A DNA stretch of 64,000 nucleotides from Microbacterium sp. SS28 (GCF_022761035.1 NZ_JAKWJP010000003.1:372001-436000), one strand, 5' to 3'; positions 16,492 to 29,600 are shown, counted from the first letter of the stretch. Notes: generated from the sequence alone by a model not told the origin. A program made the numbers and translations.

Positions 16492-18606
16492 GTGGCACAA
16501 GAAGTGCTCACCGACCTCAACAAGGTCCGCAACATCGGCATCATGGCGCACATCGATGCCGGCAAGACGACGACGACCGAGCGCATCCTGTTCTACACGG
16601 GGGTCAACCACAAGATCGGCGAGACGCACGACGGTGCCGCCACGACCGACTGGATGGAGCAGGAGCAGGAGCGTGGCATCACGATCACCTCTGCTGCTGT
16701 CACGTGCTTCTGGGACAAGAACCAGATCAACATCATCGACACCCCCGGCCACGTCGACTTCACGGTCGAGGTCGAGCGGTCGCTGCGCGTCCTCGACGGC
16801 GCCGTCGCCGTCTTCGACGGCAAGGAGGGCGTCGAGCCCCAGTCCGAGACCGTCTGGCGCCAGGCCGACAAGTACGACGTCCCCCGCATCTGCTTCGTCA
16901 ACAAGATGGACAAGCTGGGCGCCGACTTCTACTTCACGGTCGACACGATCGTCAACCGCCTGAAGGCCAAGCCCCTCGTCATCCAGCTGCCGATCGGTTC
17001 CGAGAGCGACTTCGTCGGTGTCGTCGACCTCGTCGAGATGCGCGCGCTGGTGTGGCCCGGCGATGCCAAGGGTGACGTGACCATGGGCGCGAAGTACGAG
17101 ATCCAGGAGATCCCGGCCGACCTCGCCGACAAGGCCGCGGAGTACCGCGAGCACCTCCTCGAGACGGTCGCGGAGACCGACGAGCACCTGCTCGAGAAGC
17201 ACTTCAGCGGCGAGGGCCTCACGGTCGAGGAGATCAAGGGCGCGATCCGCAAGCTCACGATCAACTCCGAGATCTACCCCGTCCTGTGCGGCTCGGCGTT
17301 CAAGAACCGCGGCGTGCAGCCCATGCTCGACGCGGTCGTGGACTACCTTCCTTCGCCCCTGGACGTCCCCGCCATCGAGGCCAAGGACCCCAAGAACGAA
17401 GAGATCATCATCGAGCGCCACGCCGACCGCGACGAGCCGTTCGCGGCGCTCGCGTTCAAGATCGTGACGCACCCGTTCTTCGGTCGTCTGACCTATATCC
17501 GCGTCTACTCGGGTCACCTCGACTCGGGCGCCCAGGTCGTCAACGCGACCAAGGGCAAGAAGGAGCGCATCGGGAAGATCTTCCAGATGCACGCCAACAA
17601 GGAGATGCCGGTCGACTCGGTCACCGCCGGTCACATCTACGCCGTCATCGGCCTCAAGGACACGACCACGGGCGACACGCTCTCGGATTCGCAGCACCAG
17701 GTCGTGCTCGAGTCGATGACGTTCCCCGAGCCGGTCATCGAGGTCGCGATCGAGCCCAAGACCAAGGCCGACCAGGAGAAGCTGGGTCTCGCGATCCAGA
17801 AGCTCGCTGAAGAGGACCCGACGTTCCGCGTCGAGCAGAACGCCGAGACCGGCCAGACCGTCATCAAGGGCATGGGCGAGCTGCACCTCGACATCCTCGT
17901 GGACCGCATGAAGCGCGAGTTCAAGGTCGAGGCCAACGTCGGAAAGCCCCAGGTGGCCTACCGCGAGACGATCCGCAAGACCGTCGAGAAGCACGACTAC
18001 ACGCACAAGAAGCAGACCGGTGGATCGGGTCAGTTCGCCAAGATCCAGTTCACGATCGAGCCTCTCGAGGTCACGGCCGACAAGACGTACGAGTTCGAGA
18101 ACAAGGTCACCGGTGGCCGCATCCCGCGCGAGTACATCAGCCCGACCGACCAGGGCTTCCAGGACGCCATGAACGTCGGCGTGCTCGCCGGCTACCCCAT
18201 GGTGGGCGTCAAGGCGATCCTGCTCGACGGCGCTTCGCACGACGTCGACTCGTCCGAGATGGCGTTCAAGATCGCCGGCTCGATGGGCTTCAAGGAGGCG
18301 CTCCGCCGTGCGGATCCCGTCATCCTCGAGCCGATCATGGCCGTCGAGGTGCGTACGCCCGAGGAGTACATGGGCGACGTCATCGGCGACCTGAACTCGC
18401 GTCGCGGCCAGATCCAGTCGATGGAGGACGCCGCCGGCGTCAAGGTGGTCCGTGCCAACGTGCCGCTGTCCGAGATGTTCGGCTACATCGGCGACCTGCG
18501 TTCCAAGACCTCCGGCCGCGCCGTCTACTCCATGGAGTTCGACAGCTACGCAGAGGTCCCGCGCAACGTCATGGACGAGATCGTCCAGAAGAACAAGGGC
18601 GAGTAA
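16492..18606 (+). CDS. fusA: Elongation factor G
   Basis: The 704-residue EF-G catalyses GTP-driven translocation on the ribosome and helps RRF recycle it. G1 is AHIDAGKTT, switch region [14 protein letters not shown]3 DTPGHVDF and G4 NKMDKLGAD. Domain IV has the conserved [14 protein letters not shown] stretch, and the C-terminal domain follows. The GTG start gives the usual N-terminus [22 protein letters not shown]. It lies in the str operon between rpsG and tuf, each gap holding a stem-loop that could tune stoichiometry. Confidence 0.98.
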   Translation: MAQEVLTDLNKVRNIGIMAHIDAGKTTTTERILFYTGVNHKIGETHDGAATTDWMEQEQERGITITSAAVTCFWDKNQINIIDTPGHVDFTVEVERSLRVLDGAVAVFDGKEGVEPQSETVWRQADKYDVPRICFVNKMDKLGADFYFTVDTIVNRLKAKPLVIQLPIGSESDFVGVVDLVEMRALVWPGDAKGDVTMGAKYEIQEIPADLADKAAEYREHLLETVAETDEHLLEKHFSGEGLTVEEIKGAIRKLTINSEIYPVLCGSAFKNRGVQPMLDAVVDYLPSPLDVPAIEAKDPKNEEIIIERHADRDEPFAALAFKIVTHPFFGRLTYIRVYSGHLDSGAQVVNATKGKKERIGKIFQMHANKEMPVDSVTAGHIYAVIGLKDTTTGDTLSDSQHQVVLESMTFPEPVIEVAIEPKTKADQEKLGLAIQKLAEEDPTFRVEQNAETGQTVIKGMGELHLDILVDRMKREFKVEANVGKPQVAYRETIRKTVEKHDYTHKKQTGGSGQFAKIQFTIEPLEVTADKTYEFENKVTGGRIPREYISPTDQGFQDAMNVGVLAGYPMVGVKAILLDGASHDVDSSEMAFKIAGSMGFKEALRRADPVILEPIMAVEVRTPEEYMGDVIGDLNSRRGQIQSMEDAAGVKVVRANVPLSEMFGYIGDLRSKTSGRAVYSMEFDSYAEVPRNVMDEIVQKNKGE

Positions 18607-18613
18607 TCGCCCT

Positions 18614-18642
18614 CCGGGATGCCGCGGTCAGCGGCATCCCGG
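18614..18642 (+). terminator. 12-bp stem-loop between fusA and tuf
   Basis: CCGGGATGCCGC (18614-18625) pairs perfectly with 18631-18642 around GGTCA. There is no T tract. The arms contain the GGATGCC/GGCATCC words that recur at other gene boundaries in the window. The following 100 bp before tuf are AT-richer than the surroundings and may hold a weak tuf promoter (TAAACT at 18664). Confidence 0.55.
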
Positions 18643-18743
18643 AATTCCACAACTTCATACACATAAACTAAGAAACATCCCCGTAGAGAACCGGTCGCAA
18701 ACCAGTGCCCGGCGCTCTACACGAACGTCCTGAGGAGGACCCA

Positions 18744-19937
18744 GTGGCCAAGGCCAAGTTCGAGCGCACCAAGCCGCACGTGAACATCGGAACGATCGGA
18801 CACGTCGACCACGGCAAGACCACGCTCACCGCCGCGATCTCCAAGGTGCTCGCCGACAAGTACCCGTCGGCCACCAACGTGCAGCGCGACTTCGCGTCGA
18901 TCGACTCCGCTCCGGAGGAGCGTCAGCGCGGCATCACGATCAACATCTCGCACGTCGAGTACGAGACGCCGAAGCGCCACTACGCGCACGTCGACGCCCC
19001 GGGTCACGCCGACTACATCAAGAACATGATCACCGGTGCCGCTCAGATGGACGGCGCGATCCTCGTGGTCGCCGCCACCGACGGTCCCATGGCGCAGACG
19101 CGTGAGCACGTTCTGCTCGCCAAGCAGGTCGGCGTGCCGTACCTGCTCGTCGCGCTGAACAAGAGCGACATGGTCGACGACGAGGAGATCCTGGAGCTCG
19201 TCGAGCTCGAGGTTCGCGAGCTGCTCTCGAGCCAGGACTTCGACGGCGACAACGCCCCCGTCGTCCGCGTCTCGGGCCTGAAGGCGCTCGAGGGCGACGC
19301 CGAGTGGACCGAGAAGATCGTCGAGCTCATGGACGCCGTCGACGAGTCGATCCCCGACCCGATCCGCGACAAGGACAAGCCGTTCCTCATGCCGATCGAG
19401 GACGTCTTCACGATCACGGGCCGTGGCACGGTCGTCACGGGCCGCGCCGAGCGCGGCACGCTCGCGATCAACTCCGAGGTCGAGATCGTGGGTCTGCGCC
19501 CGACGCAGAAGACGATCGTCACCGGTATCGAGATGTTCCACAAGCAGCTCGACGAGGCATGGGCCGGCGAGAACTGCGGTCTGCTCCTGCGCGGCACCAA
19601 GCGTGACGACGTCGAGCGCGGCCAGGTCGTCGTGAAGCCCGGTTCGGTCACCCCGCACACCAACTTCGAGGGCACGGCGTACATCCTGTCCAAGGAGGAG
19701 GGCGGTCGTCACAACCCGTTCTTCACGAACTACCGCCCGCAGTTCTACTTCCGCACTACGGACGTCACCGGCGTCATCACGCTGCCCGAGGGCACCGAGA
19801 TGGTCATGCCCGGTGACACCACCGACATGACGGTCGAGCTGATCCAGCCGATCGCCATGGAAGAGGGCCTCGGCTACGCGATCCGTGAGGGTGGCCGCAC
19901 CGTCGGCGCCGGCACGGTCACGAAGATCCTCAAGTAA
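18744..19937 (+). CDS. tuf: Elongation factor Tu
   Basis: The 397-residue EF-Tu delivers aminoacyl-tRNA to the ribosomal A site as a GTP complex. Motifs: [10 protein letters not shown] (G1), [14 protein letters not shown] (switch I), DAPGHADY (G3), NKSDM (G4). Residue context is that of a normal actinobacterial EF-Tu, including the C-terminal [13 protein letters not shown] 18744 is the start, preceded by TGAGGAGG; the frame open upstream to 18705 would add a non-conserved leader. It ends the str operon; hairpins and a terminator follow. Confidence 0.98.
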   Translation: MAKAKFERTKPHVNIGTIGHVDHGKTTLTAAISKVLADKYPSATNVQRDFASIDSAPEERQRGITINISHVEYETPKRHYAHVDAPGHADYIKNMITGAAQMDGAILVVAATDGPMAQTREHVLLAKQVGVPYLLVALNKSDMVDDEEILELVELEVRELLSSQDFDGDNAPVVRVSGLKALEGDAEWTEKIVELMDAVDESIPDPIRDKDKPFLMPIEDVFTITGRGTVVTGRAERGTLAINSEVEIVGLRPTQKTIVTGIEMFHKQLDEAWAGENCGLLLRGTKRDDVERGQVVVKPGSVTPHTNFEGTAYILSKEEGGRHNPFFTNYRPQFYFRTTDVTGVITLPEGTEMVMPGDTTDMTVELIQPIAMEEGLGYAIREGGRTVGAGTVTKILK

Positions 19938-19938
19938 G

Positions 19939-19958
19939 CGAGTCGCGACTGCGACTCG
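19939..19958 (+). other. Stem-loop immediately after tuf
   Basis: CGAGTCGC (19939-19946) pairs perfectly with 19951-19958 around GACT, starting 2 bp after the tuf stop. It may protect the 3' end of the message. Confidence 0.45.
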
Positions 19959-19993
19959 GGTTGAGTAGCGAGCGAAGCCCGCGTATCGAAACC
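19959..19993 (+). repeat. Interspersed Microbacteriaceae-type intergenic repeat
   Basis: The 35-bp sequence begins GGTTGAGTAGCGAGCGAAGC and ends GCGTATCGAAACC, with short GGTT/AACC termini. From memory, closely similar strings (read on either strand) are scattered through Microbacterium-like genomes as REP-like elements. Only one full copy is seen here; a fragment of the GTTGAGTAG word recurs near 58849. Its family assignment needs a genome-wide search. Confidence 0.5.
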
Positions 19994-20009
19994 TGAGTGA
20001 CTTCTTGCG

Positions 20010-20041
20010 CAGAACCCCCGGGAGCGATCCCGGGGGTTCTG
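20010..20041 (+). terminator. Rho-independent terminator of the str operon
   Basis: AGAACCCCCGGGA (20011-20023) pairs with 20028-20040 around a GCGA tetraloop, a 13-bp perfect stem. The T tract is weak (GTCGTCTCC), as is usual in high-GC actinobacteria. Confidence 0.75.
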
Positions 20042-20127
20042 TCGTCTCCGGAAGGCGTCATTGACGGGATGCCGCCCCCGGGTCAGCATGGTCCGGAGGG
20101 CGTCCACCGGGCGCCGAAGGAGCACAC

Positions 20128-20346
20128 ATGGGGATCGATGACCTCGTCAACCAGGGCAAGAAGCTCTACGAGGACCACAAAGAAAAGGTGGACGGCGTGC
20201 TGAACTCGGAGCAGGCCGAGCAGGTCAGCGACCAGGTGTTCGACAGCGCGGCCGACCTCGCGAAGAAGATCGCGCCCGATCAGTTCGACGCTGCCGTCGA
20301 CGACCTGCGCGATCAGGCGGACGGCGCCGTCGGCACCGAGAAGTAG
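20128..20346 (+). CDS. Small antitoxin-like protein (MT0933/Rv0909-like)
   Basis: The protein has 72 residues, acidic and helical, starting MGIDDLVNQGKKLYEDHKEK and containing repeated Asp/Ala/Lys heptad-like patterns (DQVFDSAADLAKKIAPDQFD). This resembles the MT0933-like putative antitoxin family of actinobacteria. AAGGAG lies 7 bp before the ATG. No toxin gene is adjacent and the gene is flanked by terminators on both sides, so it is a single-gene transcription unit; the antitoxin role is not supported by context here. A small stress or DNA-binding protein is an alternative. Confidence 0.65.
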   Translation: MGIDDLVNQGKKLYEDHKEKVDGVLNSEQAEQVSDQVFDSAADLAKKIAPDQFDAAVDDLRDQADGAVGTEK

Positions 20347-20350
20347 TCGT

Positions 20351-20388
20351 CGCGAAAGACCCGGACGGAAGCGTCCGGGTCTTTCGCG
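20351..20388 (+). terminator. Strong terminator after the antitoxin-like gene
   Basis: Positions 20351-20367 pair perfectly with 20372-20388 (17 bp) around a GAAG loop, 4 bp after the stop. It can work in both directions and insulates the surface-protein gene from the str operon. Confidence 0.8.
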
Positions 20389-20487
20389 CGCGGGCGGGCG
20401 GAGTGAGGCTCATCCGCGAAGGGTGAGGCCCGCGCCCTGCTGAGACGCGGTCTCGCGCGCCGCGAGGCGGCGTTGCGGATCCGGCAC

Positions 20488-20517
20488 TTGACGCCGGGTT
20501 TGGCCCCGGGCTACGTT
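20488..20517 (+). promoter_or_regulatory. Promoter of giant surface protein 1
   Basis: TTGACG (20488-20493) and TACGTT (20512-20517) are 18 bp apart. The giant 2 gene has the same hexamers with flanking CC and C conserved, at 17 bp spacing. A leader of about 125 nt with a CCTGGGGG word (20551-20558) follows; no gene is in it. Confidence 0.65.
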
Positions 20518-20647
20518 CACAGTCGGGAGAGGTAGTTCCCGTGCTGTCGGCCTGGGGGTCGGAAATCTGCGCGGAGGCTGCGGATCCCACGGGGTTCTCG
20601 TTCCGGAGCTCCTGGTGGGGCCTTTTGTTCCGAGAGGCTCCTTGTCG

Positions 20648-23600
20648 ATGGCGACGGGTAACTTCATGTCTGGTGTTCTGGGCGGGCAGAATCAGGGGCG
20701 CAGCGGGCTGCGCCGGAGCATGCGGCAGGAGCGGGAGCGTCAGCGCAAGCTGACCCTGCGCCATCGCTGGTACGCGGGCGGCATCGCCACGCTGCTGACG
20801 GGCGCCCTGATCTTCACGGGTGTCGGTCCGGCGATGGCCGAGACGACGACCCCGACCCCGACGCCGTCGACCTCCGAAGAGGCGACGACCCCTGACGAGT
20901 CGACCGCTCCCGATGAGTCGACGACTCCCGATGAGTCGACGACTCCCGCCGAGACCGAGACGACCCCGCCTGCGTCTGAAGAGCAGACGACGCCCCCGGC
21001 CGAGGATGACACCGAGGCGGCGCCGGAAGACGACGCCGAGCCCACGGATCCCGCCGCGCGCACCTTCGAGGCGAACTCCCTCGTCGCCGAGGAGGACGGC
21101 CTGGTCTCGGTTCTCGCCCTCGGCAGCGGTCAGGGCGCTCCGCCCGTCGGCGCCCCCGCCGCGAACGAAGTCCTCATCACGATCAAGAAGGCCGGCAACC
21201 GGACCGGCGCCGAAGCGATCGGCGCTCTCGCCGGGGCCACCTTCGGCGCCTTCGAAGCGACGGGACTCAACACGGGCGTCGCGGCTGTCGCGACGGCGAC
21301 GTGCGTCACCGACGCCGCCGGCACGTGCTGGATGGTCATCCCCACGCGTGGCGCGGGTCAGGGCGCCACCAACAGCGGGTACTACGTCAAGGAGATCACG
21401 CCGCCCGTGGGGTACCGGGTCCTCGACACGCTCACCTACTCCGCGGACGGACTGTCGGTCAGTGGGACGACCCCGTACAGCTTCTACACCAGCCAGGTCG
21501 GCGCCGGCCGGACCCAGGCGCAGCGCACGTTCGCCCTCCCGAACGCGACGACGCCTCAGCTCGACGCCGGCGGCAACAACATGCGCCAGACGACGGGCAC
21601 GTGGGCCAACGCCCTCATCAACCCGACGATCCCCGCGCAGTGCGGTCTCAACGTCGCCCTGCTCGTCGACCTGTCGAGCTCGGTCAACGCCGTGTCGGGA
21701 GGTCAGCAGGCCGTGCGGGACTCGGCGACGGCTGTCGTCGACGCCCTCACGGGCACTCCGTCGCAGGTTGCCATCCACACCTTCGGCACGCTGTCGCCCG
21801 CGCTCAACCCGACGGCCAACCCCGACGTCCCGGGCTTCCCCGGCCAGGGCAAGAACTCCAACGTCGGACTTCAGAGCGTTGCGACATCAGGTGCTGCGGC
21901 GTTCATCCGCGCGAAGGCGCAGAACCTCACGACGTCGGGCCTTCCCGCCACCCAGTACACCAACTGGGACCAGGGACTCTGGCTCCTGCAGCCGCTCGCG
22001 GCGAACCTCGACGCCGTCATCGTCATCACCGACGGCATGCCGACCCGCTATGGACCCAACGCGGTCAGCAGCGGCGCCGCCTTCACGCGCTTCATCGAGA
22101 TGGAGAACGCGATCGCGTCGGCGAACACCATCAAGCAGGCGGGTGCGCGGATCATCTCGGTCGGCGTCGGCAACGGCGCATCCGGCAGCGGGTCCTTCAA
22201 CCTCCAGGCGATCTCGGGCCCCACCGCGAACAGCGACTACTACCAGGTGGGCTGGACCGAACTCGCGGCTCAGCTCAAGGCCCTCGCTGAGGCGAACTGC
22301 ACCGGCACGGTCAACGTCGTCAAGCAGGTCATCCCCGCAGGCGGCGCATGGGCGGACCGCGATGAGGTCGCCGGCTGGGGCTTCACCGGCACGACGACGG
22401 GTCCGAACGTCCGCATCGACAGCCCGAGCACGCCGACCTTCGGCACGTCGGCCTCCGGCGTCACGGGCGCGACGGGCGTCCTCGGGTTCCGCTCCAACTT
22501 CGGCACCGGCACGACGCCGGACAACAGGCGGCTGAGCGTCACCGAGGCAGACCCCGCCGACTACAACCTCGTCCCCTGGACTTCGGCGAACGGCGCGCAC
22601 ACCAACGGCGACTACGCCCGCTGCACCTCGAGCGCCGCACCGAACACGCCCCTCGACATCACCAACATCGTGAGCGCGTCGAATCCCGGCTTCATCGTCG
22701 ATCCCGTGAACAACGCGACGGTCTCCTGCACCGTCGTCAATCAGCGGGTCGACCAGTCCGCGCAGCTGCGGGTCGACAAGATCTGGCGCATCGACACGAA
22801 CGGCGACGGCACGTACGAGCAGACGACGCTTCCCAACGTCGCCCAGACACTGATCCCGGGCCTCTCCGCCAACCTCGTGCTGAGCGGCAACGCCGGCATC
22901 GGCGCCGGTCCGTGGGGCTTCGGACAGACCTACTCGAACCTCGCGGTGAACTCGACAGTCGGCATCTCCGAAGAGGTCAACGGTCTCCCCGTGCTGTGCA
23001 CCAACACCGCGACGTACGCCCCCGCGCTGAGCGGCGGAAACACGACGCTGACCAAGTCGACGACCGAAGGCGTCAACGTCGTCACACTGACGAACACCGT
23101 CAGCTGCACGACGCAGCTCACCCTCGTCAAGACCGCGACCGGACCCACCCCGCCGCCGCTGACCGACTGGACGCTCGACGCCATCGCGCCGAGCGGCGCT
23201 CTGCCCGGACCTCTCGGCGGGTCTGGCACGGCCGCCGCGACCGCTCCCATCACCTCCAACGTCGTCTACCCGCTCAAGGAGACGGCCAACACCGTCGCCG
23301 CGCAGGGCTACCGCCAGCGCTGGAACCCCTCGCTGCAGGACCAGTGGTCGGCGAACCAGGCCGCCGGTGCGACCGGCTCGTGGGTGTGTGTCCAGGCGAC
23401 CTCCGTCACGAACGGTGTTCCCACGTGGGCCGCCAACCAGTACGACGGCCGCAACGGCGGCGTCACCGCGCCCACCGGCTCGTGGGTCAAGTGCGAGGCG
23501 ATCAACGATCCGAAGCCGACGCTCCAGCTCGTCAAGAAGGTCTCGCTCAACGGCGTCGAGACCGTCGTGCCGGTCGGCACGGGCAACTGGACGCTCGGCG

Positions 23601-26600
23601 CCGACTGGGCCCCGCTCACCTCGGGCCAGGCCGGTGGCGCCGACGGCATCACGCCGAACCCGCTGACGCAGTCGCCCGATCCCGTCACGGGTGTCGCAGG
23701 CTTCGCGGCGACGATCGTCTCGTCCGGCAACTTCACCCTCACCGAGACCGGCACGACGAACGGGTACACCAACGGCACCTCGTACTCGTGCTCGATCAAC
23801 GGCGGGCCGGCCACGACTGTCGCCCTCGGCGGCATCCTCACCCTCACGACGGGGCAGGCTGCCGTCTGCACGATCGTCAACACGCGCCTCACGGGCACGC
23901 TCGCGATCGTGAAGGCGATCGACAACCCGCAGGCGGTGCAGGCGGGCAAGGTCTTCAACGGCACCTACACCTGCAACGACTCGAACCCGCAGTCAGCGGG
24001 AACGTGGACGCGCACCGGCGCAGGAGCCGCGACGCTGACGCCCACGACGGGCTCGCTGCAGATCCCGAGCGGCACGCAGTGCACGATCGCCGAGGTCCCC
24101 TCGACGCCGACCGGCGGTCTCGTGGACACGTCGTGGCAGTGGGGTGCGGCGACCTACGACCAGCCCCCGTTCATCGTCGCGAACAGCACAGTGACGGGAA
24201 CCGTCACCAACCACGCGACGCGCGTGACGGGCTCGATCACCGTGACCAAGAACATCGCGGGAACGCCCGCTGCGTTCTCGGGCACCTTCACGGGCAACTG
24301 GTCGTGCGTCTACCCGCTGAACGCGGCAGACAACACGAGCGGCACGTGGAGCGTCGTGTTCACGGGCGGCGTCGGCGCCGCTACGACTTACACAGGCCCG
24401 CGCACGCAGATCCCGCTGACCTCGCAGTGCACCGTCACCGAGAACACCGGTGCCTCGCTGCCCGGATTCACAGACCCGTCCTACACCTGGGCGTCCAACG
24501 TCGTCTCGCCGAGCACGGCCACGACCGTCTCGAGCGCGCAGACGCCCGTCGCCTTCACGGTCACCAACACGGCTCAGCGCTCCTCGCTGCAGCTGTCCAA
24601 GATCGTGCTGAACCCCAACGGCGGAACAGCCGGCTCCACGGACTGGAACCAGAAGCTCACCGCGACCGGGACGACCGGCGGTCCCCTGCTGTTCGACCAC
24701 CTGCAGACCCGCTTCGTCGCGCCGGGCACGTACACGCTCGCTGAGATCAACCAGCTCACGGGCTACACCCAGACCGGCCTGACCTGCTCCGTCGGCACCC
24801 TCGTCGGAGCTGTCGTGACCGTCGCACCCGGCCAGGCGGCCGCGTGCACCTTCACGAACACCGACGTCGCACCGACGCTGACGCTCGTCAAGAAGGTCGA
24901 CAACGACAACGGCGTCGGCTCCTCGTTCGCCGACGAGTGGACGCTCAGCGCGACGCCCGACGACGTGGGCGCCCCCGCGATCTCGGGCAAGGGCTCGCCC
25001 GCCGATCAGCTCGAGGCTTCGATCAGCGGCCCGGTCAGCGGTCAGGTCGAGTACACGCTCGCCGAGTCCAACGGTCCGTCGGGCTACACCGAGGGCACGT
25101 GGAGCTGCTACGTCACGGGAACCGACGACGAGTACCCGATGGAGACCGCGAACTCGCTCGTCCCCGAAGTCGGGACGAACGTGACCTGTGAGATCACGAA
25201 CACGGCCATCCCGGCCGAGGGAACCATCGTCAAGCGGATCGCCGACGGGTACCCGCGGCAGAACGCCGACGGCACGTGGACGATCGTCTACGAGGTGATC
25301 GTGACGAACAACTCGACGACCTCGACGTTCTTCTACGACCTCGAAGACACCCTCATGTTCGGCGGCGGGATCACGCCCGACCTGTCCACCTCGACCTGGC
25401 AGGGGCCGGTGGGCGGCGTTCAGCCGTTCGACTCGCTGACCGAGACGTTCGCCACCAACGCGTCGATCCCGGCCAACCTCACTCACACCTACACGGTGAC
25501 GGTCAACGCCGCGATCGCGGACGGCACCGAGGACGGCCAGACCTGGCAGTGCTCGACGGTCAAGCCGACTCCGGCGGCCGGCGGATTCCTCAACTCGGCG
25601 ACGATGTCGGTCGAGGGTGAAGAAGACGTCACCGTCTACGAGTGCGACCCGCCCGTGTTCCCCGGCGTCGCCAAGATCGGCACGAACCCGGCGACCCAGA
25701 ACCCGGATGCCTCGTGGAACATCTCGTACACCGTGACGCTGACGAACCCGAGCAGCACCATCCCCCTGCAGGCCGCGCTCACTGACACGCTGCCCGCTGC
25801 GCCGTCCGGCTGGACGCTCGCCGGCGGCCAGTGGACGGTCACGCCGGTCGCGGGTGCCCCCATCGACCCGACGCCCGTCGGCGGCTGGACGCCGGGGACG
25901 CACACCATCTGGAGCACGAGCACCGCGCCGGCCAGCGTCCTTCCGCCCCTCGCGAGCTACAGCTACACGATCAGCGGCATCCTGACGCCCGGGCTCGCAG
26001 CCACGCCGATCGGCGACTGCGAGGCGAACGGGGGCTTCAAGAACAAGGCCACCGTGACGTCGGGCGAGATCGTGCGCGACGCCGAGGGCTGCGTGACGGT
26101 CGTGCTCCCGCCCGTCACGGTCGTGAAGTCCAACGCAGGAGTGGTCACGCAGACCTCTCCGACGACGTGGCAGATCGACTACTCGGTCTCCGTCACGAAC
26201 GCGAGCACGCGGGCGACGGTCTACACGCTGACCGACACCCCGGCTCCGGGTGCGGGCTGGACGGCCGACCCCGCGAGCGGGTGGATCCCGGTCGCGACGC
26301 CCGGACAGCCGGCGACGCCTTCGGCGGTCACGCCGGCGCCGATCGCCGCCAACACGACGCACACGTTCCTGTACCGCATGATCGTGACGCGTGACGCGGC
26401 TGTCACCAGCCCGTCTCTCGTGTGCGACCTGACCGACGGCGGCGGCTTCTTCAACCGCGCGACGGTCTTCTTCCCCGGCGGCCCGCAGAACGGCGTCTCC
26501 GACACCGGCTGCGCCACGCCCGGAACTCCGACGGTCGAGAAGACGGGCAAGACCGCGACGGTCAACCCGGACGGCACGTGGAACATCTCGTACGAGGTGA

Positions 26601-29600
26601 TCGTCGGCAACACGAGCGGCAAGACGCTGTTCTACACGCTGACCGACACCCCGCCCGCTGCGCCCGCGGGAACGACGATCACGGATTGGGCCGTCACAGG
26701 CCCCGGTGCCTCGGCGACCTGGCCGACGCCGAACGTCATCGCGTCTCAGCAGATCCCGACAGCCACGAACCACACCTTCACCATCACGGCGAAGCTCGCC
26801 TTCACGGGTGCCGTGACGCCCGTGGCCAGCGCCTGCGGCGAAGGATCAGGCACCGGGATCGCCGTGGTCAACCTCGCCACAGTGACCAACGGCATCGCGC
26901 CGGACACGGACGACGGCTGCACCTCGGTGAATCCGCTCCCCGTGACGATCGAGAAGACGTTCGTCTCGGCCACTCAGAACGCCGACAAGTCCTGGACCGT
27001 GGCCTACACGGTCAAGGTCTTCGGGCCCACCGAGGGCACGACGACCTACCGTCTGACCGACACGCCGGTCTTCGCGTCCGGCCAGGGCGTCACGTTCACG
27101 GGGCTCTCCTGGACGGGGCAGACCAACGGCTCGAGCCCGACGGCACCCGCCGTGCTCCAGCCGGGAGCGCCGATCTCCACGGGACAGACGCACACCTACA
27201 ACGTCACCGCGACGGCGACCGTCAACGTGCCTGCAGGCGTGTCGCTCAACCCGTGCGTACCCGGAGTGTCCGGACCGTTCTACAACACGGCCCTGGTCAC
27301 CTACCCGGGCGGTTCGGCGCCCGCCAACGCCTGCGGCGTCCCGGCCAGCCCGACCGTCACCAAGACGGCACCCGCCAACGCCGTGCAGGAGGCCGGCGCC
27401 TGGGTGCTCACGTACACCGTGACGGTGTCGAACCCGAGCGCGACGACGCAGGTCGCCTACACGCTCACCGACACGCCGATGGCTCCGCTGCCCGCCGGCG
27501 CGACGCTCGCGACGCCGTGGGTCGTGTCGGGCCCCGCGGCCCTCGCGGGCGGCACCTTCGTTCCGGCCGCGCCCGCGTGGAACGGCGGCGCGAACACGAC
27601 AGTCGGAACGGGCACGCTGCTTCCGAACACGTCGCACGTGTTCACCGTGCGCTCGACAGTGGACCTCGCCACCGAGACCGTGAAGGAAGACCTCGTCTGC
27701 GGTCAGAGCTCCACCTCCGGTGACGGATTCTGGAACTCGACGAGCGTGTCGAACGGCGTCGCGACGGTGAACGCCGAAGCGTGCACCTCGATCACGCCGA
27801 CGCCGCTCTCGATCGCGAAGAGCGACGGCACGGTCGTGCAGCTCGAGGACGGCTCGTGGCAGATCGACTACACGATCCAGGTCACGAACCAGGCCTTCAC
27901 CTCCACGACCTACACCCTGACCGACCTGCCCGCGCCCGGTTCCGGCTGGACGTGGAACCAGGCGGGCTCGAGCTGGCGCGATCCTGCGGACCGCAGCCAG
28001 GAGGTTCCGGCGCCCGCGGCCAACACGCCTATCGCCGCCGCGGTGAGCGTGGATGCGCCTACTGTGCACACCTACGTCTACCGCGTCATCGTGACGAGGG
28101 ACGGCGCGGTCGAGACGCCGAGCACGACGTGCGAGCCTCGCGTGGGCGGCGCCTTCTACAACAACGCGTCGATCGCCTACCCGGGCGGCACGGCGACCGA
28201 CTACGGCTGCGCGCAGCCGGCGTCGCCGAGCGTTTTGAAGACGGATCTCCCCTCGACGTTCGACGCCGCCACCGGACGGTGGACCGTCAGCTACCGGGTC
28301 CAGGTGACCAACGGCACCGGCATCCAGCTCGCCTACACGCTCGACGACGCTCCGTCCGCCCCGCCGGCGGGTGCGACGCCGGTCGGAGCCTGGAGCGCCA
28401 CGGGTCCTGACATCACGGGCGGAGTCGCGGGAGTCGACGAGGGCACGCTGGCCGGATGGACCGGCACGGGCACCGTCGCGACGGGACTCATCTCGACCGC
28501 GGCCACGCACACCTACACGGTGAGCCGGCAGTTCACGATCGGTTCGTCGGCATCCCCGGCCCCGCTCACGTGCCAGTCCGAGGCCGGCGGATTCCGCAAC
28601 CTCGCGATCGTCGACAACGGCGTGATCCCGGACGAGGATGACGCGTGCGCGACGATCGTGCGGCCGGCGGTGAGCATCACCAAGTCGGTGTCGAGCACCG
28701 TGCAGAACGACGACGGGACGTGGACCATCACGTACGCCGTGAGCGTGAAGAACTCCTCGACGACGCTCCCCGCGCAGTACGACCTGACGGACACGCTCGT
28801 GTTCGGAGGCGGCATCGACATCGACACGACCGGCGACGGACGCCCGTCGTGGACGGGACCGACCAGCGGTCAGTTCCCCGAGGGCACCGTGAGCAGCACG
28901 CTCGCAACGGGCCGCGTCGTCGCCGCGAACGGCACCGACGTCTACACCGTCACCGCGAACGCGCACATCACGCCGGAGAGCTGGACGGACCCCGACGCGG
29001 AGCTCACGTGCCAGCCCGAGGGCAGCCTCGACGCGGGCGGCTTCCTGAACACGGCGACCGTGGTCGCCGCGGGTCAGCCGCCGCTCACGGCAGACGCGTG
29101 CTCGACGCCCGACATCCCGACCGTGGCCAAGCAGGGTCTGGCCGCCTCGCAGGATGAGAACGACCCCGACAAGTGGACGGTCACGTACCGGATCACGGTG
29201 ACAGGTGGCGACTACCCGTCGTTCTACCGCCTCACCGACGACCCGGGCTACCCCGCCGGCGTCACGCTCCTCGCGGGCACGGCGCAGCGCGAGGGAACAC
29301 CGGACGTCCTGCCTATCGGCGACGGCCTGCCCTTCCCGGCGCTGCCGGTCGCGCTCGCGGCGAACGAGGTCCAGACCTGGATCGTCACGTGGCAGGTGTC
29401 GATCCTGGGTGAGCTCGACCCCGCGGTCACGGAGTGCCAGACGACCTCGGCCGGGGACAGCTTCTACAACCTGGTAGGCCTCTACCAGGGCGAGGACAAG
29501 ATCTCCGAGCGGGACACCTGCATCCCGGTCGACACCCGCGCCTACCCGTCGATGAACAAGACGGTGACGTCGGTGACGCAGAACGCCGACGGCACGTGGA

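Noticed and set aside
20128..20346. Complete toxin-antitoxin pair at the antitoxin-like gene
   Set aside because: No second ORF lies between the flanking terminators, so only a lone antitoxin-like protein is supported.
20615..20647. GTG 20615 as start of giant 1
   Set aside because: It adds a Pro/Arg-rich stretch absent from giant 2; the GAGAGG site fits ATG 20648 better and homology begins at 20666.
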